DNA of 64,000 nt from Favolaschia claudopus (GCA_037176885.1 JAWWNJ010000065.1:1178001-1242000); one strand, 5' to 3'; shown: positions 45,839 through 57,421, numbered from the stretch's first letter. Notes: generated by a model not told the origin, from the letters alone. Translations and numbers: made by a program.

Positions 45839-46103
45839 TTTTTTTTTTTTTTTTTTTTTTGGATGTTTGTAGTAAGGGTACCCAGTCTGCAGAAGCATTC
45901 CAAGATCCTCCATCTGGTTGAGGGAATTTCACCCTACGATGCCGGGGAATATGACCGTTTCCAATATTAGCTTGCCTGTACTTAAATTCCGGTGGTTCTG
46001 TGGGATTCGAACCCACGGCCGTAACGTGCACGGCAGCGTTTACGGCAGCCGGTCTTATCCGGCTAGAACTTATGGCATATCCACTTGAGCCACTCGTCCC
46101 CCC
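45839..46103 (-). mobile_element. tRNA-derived SINE
   Basis: In minus orientation it starts GGGGACGAGTGGCTCAAGTG (A-box TGGCTCAAGTGG), has a long variable-arm-like insert and a B box GTGGGTTCGAATCCCAC, then a 140 bp body, and ends in a run of 22 A (plus-strand T run 45839-45860). Flanked by the target duplication AATGCCATATCTT (45828-45840 and 46104-46116; the last two T merge with the tail). Its last segment, GGAATGCTTCTGCAGACTG, is shared with the 3' end of the LINE at 42107-42125. Confidence 0.88.
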
Positions 46104-46167
46104 AATGCCATATCTTGTCAGGATATGAATTTGTGCAATGCCATATCTTGTCAGGATATGAATTTGT
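46104..46167. repeat. Two copies of a 33 bp tandem repeat
   Basis: AATGCCATATCTTGTCAGGA plus ATATGAATTTGT occurs at 46104-46136 and 46137-46167. The SINE inserted at the first copy and duplicated part of it. Confidence 0.75.
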
Positions 46168-46812
46168 TGGTTCGCATCATTCCGACTTCGGACATTTCTT
46201 ATCCATTGATACCTATCTACATTTATGTACTTCCCGTAGTTGAGTACACTCTACAATCAATCACTCTTACTCTTTACCCTCATCTCTGAGACTCTTGTGC
46301 CCCTCTGTGTGCTCCTGCACCTGCACTCCAGCAGCTCTTGTTCCGATAGAGCTCTACTGGCTTCCAGCCACCTCGGTTTATATTCTGATATATCTCACGG
46401 CTGGGAGCCAATTCTGTAGTCAGTATAGTCGTAAGGTGAATCGCAACTTGGTGCGCCAAACAGAGGTGGCCCAGGTCTCTGATCAAAATGTTGGAATTCC
46501 GAGTGAGTCCGTACTCGCACTGCCCCGACTCACCTGATCGCGCTCGCTGCTGCGCATGATGTCGACGCTCCGCTCTATCGCGGACGTATGTAATTTTATC
46601 TTATGCGTCGGCTTTTATTATTCCGCACCCTTATATTCTCGTTGTAATGCTAAATCCCCTTGCGCGTTTGCAAGGGATTTCCCCGCTCCTTCGTTTGGCC
46701 GCCCGTTCTGCGGCAGCTATTTCAACACAAAAGCGGGCCGGCGCTTCTCGGTTAATTGAATTATCCGAACCCATTCACTACGCACCCAGGGTTCGATCCT
46801 CATTTTGGCTTT
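46168..46812. other. No intact gene; possible LTR/leader remnant
   Basis: T/C-rich 46200-46400 followed by a shorter frame without domain. A hairpin AAATCCC...GGGATTT lies at about 46649-46677. A B-box-like GGGTTCGATCCTC at 46787-46799 has no A box upstream. Confidence 0.3.
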
Positions 46813-46814
46813 TA

Positions 46815-47275
46815 CAGTTGCGGCGAAATCAATTTACTTACCAAATATGGAAATTCCCATCAGAACCGCCCTACTGCACAGAAAACTGACGCACCGATAG
46901 GTGAAAATTGGATAGATGGTATGTATCCCTTGCTGTGAATAGGTCTACGCACAGGAACGAGCCCAATCTGTCGTGTTTCTAACCAGGTTTGGCTGAACTT
47001 CTTTAAACAAACTCTCCGGCTGGCCCGGCAAAATCAACCGCCCTCGGCAGGTTCCTGGTAGCCTTGGGAAGTGCTGTTTGTTGAGGAAAAAGCATCTACA
47101 GCAGTCAAATTTGCTGTATTTTACAAACACAAAGACCCAGATTTTCCTACACCAGACATGCAGGCTTGAGTCCCTCCGCATTCTGGTCGCCTTGCCCCTT
47201 GAGAAAACCATTATTTTCGGAGGAAAAGAAGGGGATTGATGAGAATTTCCAAGTAAATTGATTTCGCCGCAACTG
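46815..47275. mobile_element. 461 bp TA-flanked MITE
   Basis: 25 bp inverted ends starting CAGTTGCGGCGAAATCAATT, flanked by TA (46813-46814 and 47276-47277). Same family as the truncated copy ending at 43232. No coding sequence. Confidence 0.8.
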
Positions 47276-47277
47276 TA

Positions 47278-47721
47278 TCTCGCTCGTTTTTCTTCCTTCG
47301 CCTACTGTTTGCCCAGGCCCCAATGTACACTAAATTCTGCTAGCATTGACAGGTGGCGGGTCAAAACTGAATGCTTCGTTTACAAGTGGATAATTTTGAG
47401 AATCTACGAGCAATCCGCGCCGAAACCTCGCAGAAATTAGCCTTATATCACGAGTTTCCCTCAAATTGTAGGAGGAAAAAATTTTAAGAGACTGTATAGA
47501 CAGTACATATGTTGACAAACTTGAGGTTTCACGCACCGGTAAAGGCTTCGGCTCTGACCACCGCGCGCGACATGAAACGGAGTACAAAATTTCCTTTTTT
47601 TGGAAAGTATTCCTTTGCCTTTGCCAAGTAGATAGATAAGTTCTGGTTGCCGGATAAAATCATATCTGACTTGAATGCTTCTATTCTAAATGTCGCGTCC
47701 ATCTTTGGCCAAGACGCGTCC
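47278..47721. other. No gene seen
   Basis: Short frames only; ends directly at the 137 bp unit without a recognisable target duplication. Confidence 0.4.
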
Positions 47722-47858
47722 GAAAAATCGGTCATTTCGAGGGCTTTCCAAATGCCGAAAACGCATTTTCCCGGCCGAGGGTTTTCCCCTCGGAGATTGA
47801 TAAAGAGTGTGGGAATTTCGACCGATCTGCCATCACCCTTGGAATGGCGGGGTTGCCC
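47722..47858 (+). repeat. 137 bp dispersed unit, copy 4
   Basis: Identical to 33401-33537 by eye. Flanks (GACGCGTCC before, ATCCACCC after) do not match those of the other copies. Confidence 0.85.
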
Positions 47859-49115
47859 ATCCACCCTCGACAAACATCACGTGGTGCAACGTAACACCTT
47901 CCATATTCGGAATGGATGGATAAACCGACTAGCTCTACGACAACGAAGAACATTGGGGCAAATCGCCTCGACCAGATTCGAGGTATCTATGCTATAAGTA
48001 TGTGGCCAAAATCTTGGAGCGGTACGAGCCTGTGGGGGAGGTTATTACAAGAACTTGATGAAAACTTGCTTCTTTGGGACGTTCACCACCCATTTCATCT
48101 GCCTAGTATTTGGAAGACCATTGGGGTGTAGAATATGCATCAGGGTATGTCCTTGAGTTGATTTGAGGGCTTTCAGGCCCAATCTATTGTTTATATTAGC
48201 TGTCCATAGTGCTGGCCATAAATACGATACGATACGAATTTTCCGTATCGTATTCATATTCAAATGTATTCCGAAATTCTGAATACGCCAGCGGCGTATC
48301 GTATTTGTAGTGTATCGTATTCATATTCATAGCGGCTGAATACGAATATATTATGAATATATTTGAATATATTCTCTCACCTGAAACTTACTATAGCAGG
48401 CACAATAACCAAGTCAAATAGGTGTTCATCATGCTTGATTATCATTCATATTCCGTCCATTCAGCGTCCTGAATGACCTGCACCATACAAAAGGTCAAAC
48501 CTCAACATGGGACGGCTCGGAGACCAAGGATGCCGGTATGGAATGTTTATCCGAGATGCCCGAGAGACTTCCCAGCCGTTCATATCGAACAATTCCGGGC
48601 TTTAAACGGAACCCAACCGTGGAATCAATCAAGTTGTACGTGATCAGCCGAGGCACGCCGGTTGTTCGGTAACTACCGGCTCCAAATTCACACCACGACC
48701 CCAGGATGCGTCTGGGACCATCCTGGCAGCACTAGTATAGGGCAATAAACAGCCGGAATATGTAGAAACGAGGAGCAGAAGACGCAGTTGGATCGAAACT
48801 TTGCCTCCCTCAGCCTATCCTAGTAGGCCAAGGCTCGGCCTACGAGTCCCTGGAATGCAGTGAGAAGTATGATAGCAGACACAACTTCATATCAAGCCGG
48901 AATTTTGCCCAAAATTCTTTGAAACTTGAGATTTAGCAGGAACTTGGGGTGGGTTTATAGGCAAAATTCGCATTTTAGAGAAAACGAAGCCATCTGGAGA
49001 TGTGTCACACCTGCCATAAATGGAAGACCAAATTTGTCGATTTTGACTGTCCGGCACTGTATTGTGTTAATTCTCTGCCCTCTACACCAACTACTGCACT
49101 CTTTTCACAGCCTCG
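47859..49115. other. No gene; hAT-like terminus and ATTCGTATTC-rich tract
   Basis: TAGTGCTGGCC at 48207-48217 resembles a hAT terminus and is followed to about 48370 by repeated CGATACGATACG, CGTATCGTATTCATATTC and GAATATATT words, like hAT subterminal repeats. No opposite end was found. The rest has no recognised feature. Confidence 0.35.
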
Positions 49116-49345
49116 ATGGCTGCTCCGGCTTCAAGTCAGCGTGCCGCCCGCGGTGCTCGTTGTACTTGGCGCGATGCGGACGACTCCACCCTCGTAACGA
49201 CGCTGCGGAAATGCAAAGAGCAGGGAATGCAGTCGGAGAGTGGCTTCAACCACAAGCCTGGCACGTCTGCGCTGAGGCTCTGAAGGAATCCCCCGGACCG
49301 GCAAAAACTGCGGAGAAATGTGCAGATCACTTTTCCGGTGTATGT
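49116..49345 (+). pseudogene. Myb/SANT-like DNA-binding domain fragment
   Basis: ATG at 49116 gives MAAPASSQRAARGARCTWRD, then ADDSTLVTTLRKCKEQGMQS; the frame shifts near 49215 and continues as EWLQPQAWHVCAEALKES and AKTAEKCADHFSG. Together these resemble the Trp-containing three-helix Myb/SANT-like domain common in basidiomycete transposon-associated proteins (W-x-D..LV..L, W..A.AL, K..KC..H). A GT at the end may be a splice donor. The remainder of the gene is not recognisable. Confidence 0.5.
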
Positions 49346-50179
49346 ATTCACGCACTCTGCCATACTATGTCAATTCCAAATACCGGTCTCCAGCTCAAGA
49401 GGTGTCACAGACAGGCCAGGCTTCCCATGCCTCTCCATGCCAAAACACCTATCAACAAGCAGCGGCATTGTCGTCCATCAGATAAGAGCCAAGACCAGAC
49501 CAGACGAGAGAGATAAGAAGCCAGAACTCCATACTCGCCAGCGCCACAAACTCAACCAAGAGCTGGGCATACCTTCGGTATGATGAAGGCTTGGGGAGCA
49601 AACCAAGTAAGGTGTCAGAGGAGCATAGTTGACCCGTAAGGTTGATAAAATAAAAACACTAGAGTACATGGATGGAAGCAGAGCTCCTTATATACCTATC
49701 CTAGATACAGCTGCGTACCCCCACAGTCATAGCCATGTACCCCAACAGTGGTAGAACAAAAGACTGCTGCGCACCTCCACAGTCATAGTTGCGCACCTTC
49801 ACGGTCATAGTATGAAGGAGAACAATAAAGACAATAGAGGGCATAGCCACAGAAAGAACAATAAAGCCATGAGGAGAACAATAAGAACAATAGAGTTAGA
49901 GTGAATGGACCTTTAATCCATATTGCCAGGTTCAGGATCAATCAGGAGATGACATAATCCTCCAAGAATCAATAGGATCACAGGGTTTGATGGAATCAAC
50001 CAGCAAGACTGTGACAAGAGGTCTTACAATACCGTTCGCAAGCTGCGCGAGCTGTCTGGATTTGGCTGGGATGATGGGCTCAAAATGGTCACTGCTTCGG
50101 ACGATGTATGGGCGCGGTGCGACTGCTGTTTCTCCCTGTCAGAAATCGAGCCGCCTCAATAACCACAAAGTCCAGGAGA
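49346..50179. other. No intact gene; degenerate short direct repeats
   Basis: About 49710-49810 holds three degenerate units of the form GCGYACCYYCACRGTCATAG, and 49820-49900 several AGAACAATAAAGAC-like units. The pattern could be the promoter part of a decayed LTR. No open frame with a motif. Confidence 0.4.
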
Positions 50180-50255
50180 GACAAAAGAAAAAATTGCCCA
50201 TTCATTGCCTAAGAGGTGCAGCTTAGGCAATGAATGGGCAATTTTTTCTTTTGTC
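50180..50255. repeat. Perfect 34 bp inverted repeat with 8 bp loop
   Basis: 50180-50213 and 50222-50255 are exact reverse complements (outer ends GACAAAAGAAAAAATTG, inner ends CATTGCCTAAG); loop 50214-50221 AGGTGCAG. A transcript would form a 34 bp hairpin. Confidence 0.9.
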
Positions 50256-52390
50256 CTCTTACTATCTCGAGCCATGGGCAGCAGAAGATCAGCAGCGAGC
50301 AGAGTGGAGGAGTGGCAAATTGCCAGCAGCCACGTGTTTGGTCGAGCTGTTTGATCAAGGTCCCATCACGGCCATCAAACAATGTGTCCACAAGCTGCTC
50401 GGAAGTTGCTCGGAAGCATCCACAGGCTGGAAATGCCCCACCACCTACTGCTAAGCTACAAGTACTGGCTGAGCAACAGAAAACTACAGCCTTGATACAC
50501 ACAAAGTTAAAGTAGTAGTACGGTAGTACACATGCCCGAAGTAAAGCAACAGCCAAGTTCAACTTCGGCTTGAAGTTCAACTTTCGGACGCAACTTCCAT
50601 ATCAAGAAATTGTTCCCACCGGAAGTTGAACCTACTCTAAAACTTCCCTCCGGCAACAAGAGTAGGCTGAAAACTTCCAACTGACACCTGATTTGGCCTC
50701 AAACTAGATTATTTAATGAAAAATGAATTTATAGTTTCCCCACCCAAATCTCTGTTCGCTGCAGGAGCGTTACGGCATATGCACGTGTACTGATCAATTT
50801 CCACGATCGGTGCAGCGGCAGTAGTAGGTGGAGTCGGCAAAACTTACAGTTGTGGACACACAAAACTGACAAGAAAATTTTTTCCAACCCAATTTTTTTG
50901 AAAAGTGCACCAATCGATAGATCTCATTGAACGCTCTCTATCTATATATAAATCACTCAAAACTATCGAGCGGTTGGGCCGCAAATAGCCGAACAAGTTA
51001 CGTGACACTCAAAATTTTGGCTGCCGTCATAAATTTCATGATAAATTGATGAAAAAGTACATAATAGACGCAGATTGGCTGGGAGAATATGATTCTGAAT
51101 GAAAGAAAGGATTCTATCGAGCCATTGCGGAGATATAAGAATGTTTTTGCCTATTACATCACCTGTCAAACGAGCTGGTTGACACAACACTCCGATAAAT
51201 CCCGTGCTGATGTTCCCTAAGGGGCAATGGGTGGCAGTGCCCACAAAAACTCATTTTTTTCGATCCTCGGAAATCGCCTCAAACAGCAAACTGGGAAACG
51301 GCTTTCGGCCAAAAATTTGGCCGCCGCAACTTTCTCGTAGGAAAAACTTCGGAGCACTCTGGGTGTCCGTCTCGAGACCATATTGAGACCATAGACCTAT
51401 GGCTGATCACCCAAACAGTTATGTAAGTACACGTACCTGATTGGTTGATTGCATCACTGATGTCTCAATTTATCCTTGAGAAGAAAAAAAAAACAATTTA
51501 TTCTGAGTTTTTATCCAGTGGACAAATGCGGAATGTTTTGGCAAGAGCAAGGCAGGATCCAAGGTCTAAGGGCCTGATCGGGCCCGCGGGTAGAATTACC
51601 GTACGGCTACGTTCCAGCCCATCAATGTTTCCTTACCGTATTCCCACCGACTGTCGAACGTTAACCGCGTACAGTCACATTTAGTCACACATTGTAAACG
51701 ATAACAAACCTCTTCCTCTTCGCGTCTTCTCCGCCACCAGAGCCTGTACATAATGGCCCCAAATAACCAGGCCTTGACGCGTGCAATCGCTCGGCACGCC
51801 TACCGGGCTACTTACTAGTAGAGGGGGAAGCTTGTTTTCCTCCACTTATGAGCTTTCTCGTGCTTCTAAGGACAAATGAGAGAGAATATATGAGAGGGAG
51901 TGTTAGCGATATTCGATTTATAGTTGTGACATATCTGGAAGACAATCTCGCTACCATTGATGTAACCGATATACATAGAACAGGCCACAAATTTCGTAAA
52001 AAATATCACAATGCTGCGGGGTGTGGATTCAGCCGATAATCCTACTAAATAATGAACCACACAGATAGGGTTGGCACCAAGGCCCAAGCAAGAACAGGCA
52101 ACCGATCATTTGCGCGTTGTCTCATAAAAGCTACAGCTTCCTGTCTGGTTATTTTGCGACTGAAATGTGCACTCTGTTAGGTTTATCCTGGACTTCGAAA
52201 GCAGCTGAGATTCTGTATGTCGGTAGCTAAGGACCTCCAGAAGCCATCTCTCCCTCGGCAGCTCCAGCAAATCTCTAGTCAGATCACCGGCCACATCTCT
52301 GAGTCTGCATCACATCAAGATAAGCGAAGTTTGGTGCGTGCTCTGTGTTTTCCCTTTTCGCAATATGAAAGTCATCGCCAACCATGACAG
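50256..52390. other. No gene recognised
   Basis: Several short frames without motifs. 50540-50680 repeats GAAGTTCAACTTTCGG-like words in both orientations. ATG at about 51753 starts MAPNNQALTRAIARHAYRA, an isolated 21-codon fragment. No TIR pair or target duplication found. Confidence 0.35.
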
Positions 52391-53878
52391 GTGCATAAGC
52401 CGAATCTTGCCTGCTCAAAACGCCGCACTCTCGCCGAAATTCTTGACGGATTTCCGGCTGATCCTGAAGCCCCATCTGGAACTCTGTTCAATCCGCGCAT
52501 TATCCGGCGCAATCGGGATCTCAATTTTGGCCCGCAAAGTGCCAGAAATATCATTCTGACCGATCTATATAATAGATTTATCGACTATCATAAATCTTGT
52601 AGAGTCTGACTTGGTGAGACTATCTGACCGATACCCTTTCGCGATCTGACCCCCGCGACTTTGTTTGTACCACAGAGGCTGGTTTCTATCGCATTCCCAT
52701 CACCGAGTCTGTCATTTTTGTCGGTAACGACGAAGGTATTTGATTTTCGTTCCTTGGCTGTTCACGTCTGTTCTCACTTGCCGTTCGTCTCCCAGAGGGG
52801 AATGCCATTGCTGAGCTTACCGTTCTTCGGGATGTCTTTGGCGACGACTCTCCGGAACGCGAAAAACTCCTTGCATGTATCGACACAGCATGTTCTGAGC
52901 GTCGTGATGTCCGAGTAAGCCTTTTTCTATTATTGCTCCGCTATTCTTCTTCTTGTATGCTGAAATTTCCAGCCCAATCATCTGGGCCATATGGCTCAGA
53001 TTGGGTGGAATGCTGGTCCTCGTCATGCCCGCGTGTGGGGGCCCGCCAAGAGTTATACGAAAAAACTCGACACGGAAACCCGTGTCGAGCATGACTTGGA
53101 TGCTGTCGCTGCTCTCTCCCTCACTTGGGCGGTTACAAAAGCTGTGGCCCCCTCCAACTTTTCGGATCATATCGAGAAGGTTCACGCCGACAACGGACTG
53201 CCCAAAATTGCGACCCGGGATGTGCCTGAAGGTGAGTCTGTTGCATATTTTTTCATTCACTCTTTTACACTGGCTGCAGGAACTGGCTTTCGGTTTGTCC
53301 TCGAGGACAAAACCTTCTCCTTCCCCCTTTTCGAGCGTGGCCCTCCAGAAGGTTATCTCACAGTTGACTATTCATCGTAAGCTTCGCTGTTTTTCCCGCA
53401 TCGCTATCCAGTTCGAAATTTTTCCCGTAGCTCACTCCATATCGACCGTGCATACATATCCGGTGCATGTGCTGTTAGCTTCAATGTCGGCCGCAAAGTC
53501 GACCCTAAGCCAGCCAGGCCAGCCTCTGCCACTGCCACTGCACCTTCGGTATTGTCCCGCCTTCGTTCAGGTGCGAGAAACCGCAAAATCTCTGCTCCTC
53601 CGACAGACCCACTGGTCGATGATGCGAGGTTGTGGCCAGCGGCAGGCGGCGGGAACTTTGTCGACATGAGCTTGCGTGTTGTTATTGAGCAGGCAACAGG
53701 CACGCTTTTTATCTTTGATCCCAAGCACCGACATGGCACAACTCGTCTTTGTGGAGCACACAATTATACCGCTTCTTTCACCTTTTCACAGCATATCAAA
53801 GATGCATTCGATAAGGCGAAATTGAGCCCTCAAATTGACGCTGGAGCGGGTGCTGGTGATGGCAATTTCGATGCTTAA
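52391..53878 (+). CDS. Spliced gene, possible 2-oxoglutarate/Fe(II) oxygenase-like protein
   Basis: Exons: about 52391-52735 (a frame change near 52610 needs an extra intron or is damage), 52796-52914, 52973-53231, 53280-53376 and 53431-53878, with consistent phases and 43-60 bp introns. Sequence order: RTLAEILDGFPADPEAPSGT, FYRIPITESVIFVGN, a helix AIAELTVLRDVFGDDS, HARVWGPAKSYTKKLD, FRFVLEDKTFSFPLFERGPP, then SLHIDRAYISGACAVSFNVG, an unstructured Ser/Arg linker, and NFVDMSLRVVIEQATGTLFI with DPKHRHGTTRLCG. The HID and the later HRHGTT could be the H-x-D and distal His of a double-stranded beta-helix oxygenase such as the TET/JBP-like families expanded in Agaricomycetes. This is a motif-level inference; it faces the next gene tail to tail with 128 bp between them. 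Confidence 0.6.
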
Positions 53879-54006
53879 ATGTCTACTGCACGGTAGCTAC
53901 TGTTGATTATTGCGTCATAAGTACGTACAATGTGAAATCAAGTATCCGGCTCCAAGTTCTTCTCCAACGCTGCGACATTTTTTCCCAACCTTTCTTGCGT
54001 CAAGTA

Positions 54007-55116
54007 CTAGTTCGCTGCTGCCGCCTCCCTCCGGTCATTTGACCGCCTGTTGGGGGCAACACCTGTCTGCGCTGGTCCGCCTGGACCCCAAATAAAGCAT
54101 ATTGTATTCCAGAGTTCGTATAGGTCAGCATTTGCTGTGTTCTCGGCTGACAGTATAGTTGAGCGCAATACCATGTACATGAATCAAAATTCTTACCGGG
54201 GACGTTGTCGATTGGCCACGAACGATTGGACAAAGCCATAGCCGTGTTCAGCCAGCGGGATTTCTTTTGGAAATAAGCTTCGACCCACCCGAGCTCCCAC
54301 AATATATCGCTGAACGAAACTTCGAGTCCACCGGAGAATCGAAACGTGCGGCTCTGTGCAGAGACACAGAATTTGGCAAGAATGCGTGATGTGGCATCCC
54401 AGCCACGTATGAGGGGAATGATTGTTCCCCGCTGTCTGTTCCGCTCAGCTTGTTTGATTTCAGCTGCCGAAATCCCGAGCACTGCACATGCATCCGCGAA
54501 TGAAGTATTCGGCACCAAACGATCCCCAAAACCAGCAGATGGAACCTCCGATATCGGGGAGTGGGAGTAGTCGGAGGAAAGATGGGAGAGCTGAGATAAG
54601 GACACTGCACGATGAATGTGTCCAGGGAGACCTGGAGCAGGGGAACTGGTACGAGAGCTCGGAATCGAGGAGAGCCTCGAAGACAGTAGTGATTGATGAG
54701 AAATCGGAGGCAGCCACAGTACAATGATAAAATGATGCCGGAAAAAGGAGGAGCCCCCCAGGCGAGCCCAAGTTCTGATGTACTGGGCAGTTTTCGGATG
54801 ATCTGTATCAACAGCAAAGACGAGTTTGCTACAGTCGTTGCCAGGGGGTTCGAGGGTTGCCGATGCAGAAATGAGAGCAGGGAGAGTGCAAAAGCCATAG
54901 CCTGTCGCCTGCCAGTCAGTCTCGAAGAATGGAACCCGAGTGGTCGCAGCCTGCAGCTGCGAAGCCGAATGTAGAGCATCAGAGATATTCGGTGGCACTC
55001 TGGCTCCAGTCAGAGAAGGCTCGCTAACAGCTGTGATACCAGAGTTGTGGAAGCAATCACAGGGATACCCTTTTTTTGGGAAATCAAAGAGCTGATCACC
55101 GCAATGGACTGCACCA
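54007..55116 (-). CDS. Unknown conserved-looking protein
   Basis: The frame is open from 55268 to 54198 and, after a 51 bp GT/AG intron (54197-54147), ends at TAG 54009-54007; the spliced tail reads NTANADLYELWNTICFIWGP. A start at 55116 (MVQSIAVISSLISQKKGIPV) is attractive but lies in a frame that shifts by two bases near TGARVPPNISD, so the 5' end is unsure. Visible segments: SASQLQAATTRVPFFETDWQ, YGFCTLPALISASATL, TWARLGGSSFFRHHFIIVLW, a Ser/Pro-rich linker, then FADACAVLGISAAEIKQAER and VSFSDILWELGWVEAYFQKK. Hydrophobic and aromatic patterning suggests a folded protein with a disordered middle. I do not recognise the family and assign no function. Its 5' part overlaps exon 1 of the integrase gene on the other strand. 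Confidence 0.55.
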
Positions 55117-55194
55117 TGTAGGAACCCAGCTCTCGAGCTCTTGGAAGCCTTTCGCCTCCATTTCCACCGATACCACAGATCTGTTAATGAGGCA

Positions 55195-56554
55195 ATGACC
55201 AATCCCACCGATGAGATGGTCTTGTCTGGCCTACATGATGACCTGCAAGAATATTCGGCTCTTGTCAATGAGGTGAGTGACTAATGCCCTTCAGATTCCA
55301 CGATCTTGGCTGTTGATGTATACTTGCAGCATGCCAATGTCTTTCCTGTGGAAGAGCTGGCAACAATCCAGCAGAATCTCGCCTTGATGCTCAACGATGT
55401 CCAGATTCAGTACCAGCAAGCTTTGGATGCATCACACCATGGTCGTCCGACTGTTGTGGAAAGAGTTCGCACAGGACAGCGGGGTAGACCCCGAATCGAG
55501 ATCGATCCACAATTCTTGCAGTTTGCTACGGAGCACAGATCTACGACTGGGATCAGCCGATTTCTCAATGTTTCGCGCAGTACAGTTCGATCCCGACTTC
55601 TTGAACAAGGGCTTGCTACACCTCAGCCAGCACCTTTTGTCGACGAACCCCCTGCTGGCGACGTTCTTGAAGCTGATGACATTCTTGATCCTCTCCTTCC
55701 CATCCCCGAAAACCTGCCTGCGGAAACAGCAGCTCCTAATGCTCCTACGTCTGCAGGTGAGATCTCTTCTGATGAGGGTCAATTCCATTCAACCAAAGCG
55801 GAAACTAGGACTGTTTTTCAAGTACTTTCATCCTATTATGACACCTTTTCGCTGAACCCTCATTGTGTTTTTCCGAATATGGCAAAAATCGGAAATCATC
55901 CTATGACTGATGCATTCTCAGGGCATAATATATTGCTGAGTGTTCTAAGAGGTACAGAAGTATCACATACCCATCTCTACATCTTATTTGAGGTCATTCG
56001 GTGAAGTATACAGCCAGATTTTCACCAAAAAGCCACGGCAATTTCTATTTGCCACGACTGTACCACAGACTCGAATTCGGGAATCGCTTGCCCGTATTGA
56101 CCCTGTGCACCGGGTCTTTCAGCGCATCAGGATTCGCAGACGTGAATATCGTGTCGCCGGCCCAAACTCGTTGTGGCATCATGATGGCCAGCATGGTTTG
56201 CTTTTTGCGTGTTCTTCAAACAGCTGTATGCTCAGGCAAATCGCTAGGCTTAATTCGGTGGGGAATCGTGATCCACAGGGTGACGTGGGAGGAAAGGACG
56301 GACTGGAAACGATTAATCATGTAGTCGATGTCAGCATGTCGTGTACTATAGCCGCTTGCAGCGGCTCGAGCACGTTAATTGATCTCAACAACAACAACGG
56401 CTTTATTGATGGCTATTCCCGCCTCATCACCGGACTGCGGGCTAGCGATAACAACCACGGCAGCACCGTCCTCATGTTATTCTTAGATGCCGCAGCACTT
56501 TATGGTGCCCCGTCACGCATGCGGGGTGATCACGGTGTCGAAAATATAGTATAA
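55195..56554 (+). pseudogene. rve-type integrase gene, plus-strand copy, truncated
   Basis: Exon 1 55195-55272 (MTNPTDEMVLSGLHDDLQEY), intron 55273-55329, exon 2 from 55330. An N-terminal helix, then DASHHGRPTVVERVRTGQRG and TGISRFLNVSRSTVRSRLLE (helix-turn-helix), an acidic linker, then at 55772 a MITE arm replaces about 40 expected residues. The catalytic part resumes at 56063: RESLARIDPVHRVFQRIRIR, WHHDGQHG (first Asp), GFIDGYSRLITGLRASDNN, APSRMRGDHGVEN (second Asp); the Glu motif and everything after 56550 are lost. It is a dead copy of an integrase-like DDE protein. The better preserved relative lies at 57754-59576 on the other strand. Confidence 0.78.
55772..56060 (+). repeat. Half MITE inside the integrase gene
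   Basis: One arm only of the fold-back element at 56735-57419: it matches 57130-57419 and ends GCCACGACTG followed by TA. The other half is absent, and host codons on either side are missing. Confidence 0.75.
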
Positions 56555-56732
56555 ATGTAGTTTTCGTCAGATAATATCCACGATTTTGGGTGCACGAGCA
56601 TAAGGCACAATCCACCAGAATAGGCGGGCAAGCAGGCTTATTTTGGCACAAGCACGCATTAATTCCACTGTCCTCACATCATCAAGGTCAAGTTGTACAT
56701 TGAGTGCCCACGCTCAACTGGATATTGCCACA
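56555..56732. other. No gene seen
   Basis: Unassigned sequence between the truncated integrase and the fold-back MITE. Confidence 0.4.
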
Positions 56733-56734
56733 TA

Positions 56735-57419
56735 CAGTGGTGGCAAATAGAAATTGCCGTGGCTTTTTGGTGAAAATCTGGCTGTATACTTCACCGAATG
56801 ACCTCAAATAAAATGTAGAGATGGGTATGTGATACTTTTGTACCTCTTAGATTAGTCAGCAATATATTATGCCCTGAGAATGCATCAATCATAGGATGAT
56901 TTCCGATTTTTGCCATATTGGGAAAAACACAATGAACCCTCAGCGAAAAGGTGTCATAATAGGATGAAAGTACTTGAAAAACAGTCCTAGTTTCCACTTT
57001 ATTTTAATGGAACTGACCCTCATTTGAGCTCACAGCAGCCGCTCAAAGTTGGCTATTTTCACACAAAATAGCTGAAAATGCAGAGAAAATAGCTAGAAGG
57101 ACCAACTTCAAGCAGCCGTTGTGAGCTCAAATGAGGGTCAATTTCAGTCAATCAAAGTGAGAACTAGCATTGTTTATCAAGTCCTTTCATCCTATGATGA
57201 CACTTTTTTGCTGAGGATACATTGAGCTTTTCCAGATATGGCAATAATCAGAAACTGTCCTGTTATTGATGCATTGTCAGAGCATAATATATAGCTGAGT
57301 GTTCTAAGTGGTACAGTAGTATCATATATTTATCTCTACATCTCATTTCAGGTCATTCGGTGAAGCATACAGCAAGATTTTTACCAAAAAGCCACGGCAA
57401 TTTCTATTTGCCACCACTG
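56735..57419. mobile_element. 685 bp fold-back MITE with about 290 bp arms
   Basis: Arms at about 56735-57025 and 57130-57419 are imperfect inverted copies starting CAGTGGTGGCAAATAG, flanked by TA (56733-56734 and 57420-57421). Inner ends meet at GAGCTCA words. No coding capacity. Arms are more diverged from each other than from the half copy at 55772. Confidence 0.8.
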
Positions 57420-57421
57420 TA

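Noticed and set aside
45839..45860. T22 run as a transcription terminator
   Set aside because: It is the complement of the SINE A tail, bounded by the SINE target duplication.
45970..46103. Functional tRNA gene
   Set aside because: A and B boxes are good but the variable region is far too long, acceptor ends do not pair and a SINE body with A tail follows.
46787..46799. B-box-like GGGTTCGATCCTC as a tRNA or SINE
   Set aside because: No A box at a suitable distance upstream and no cloverleaf can be drawn.
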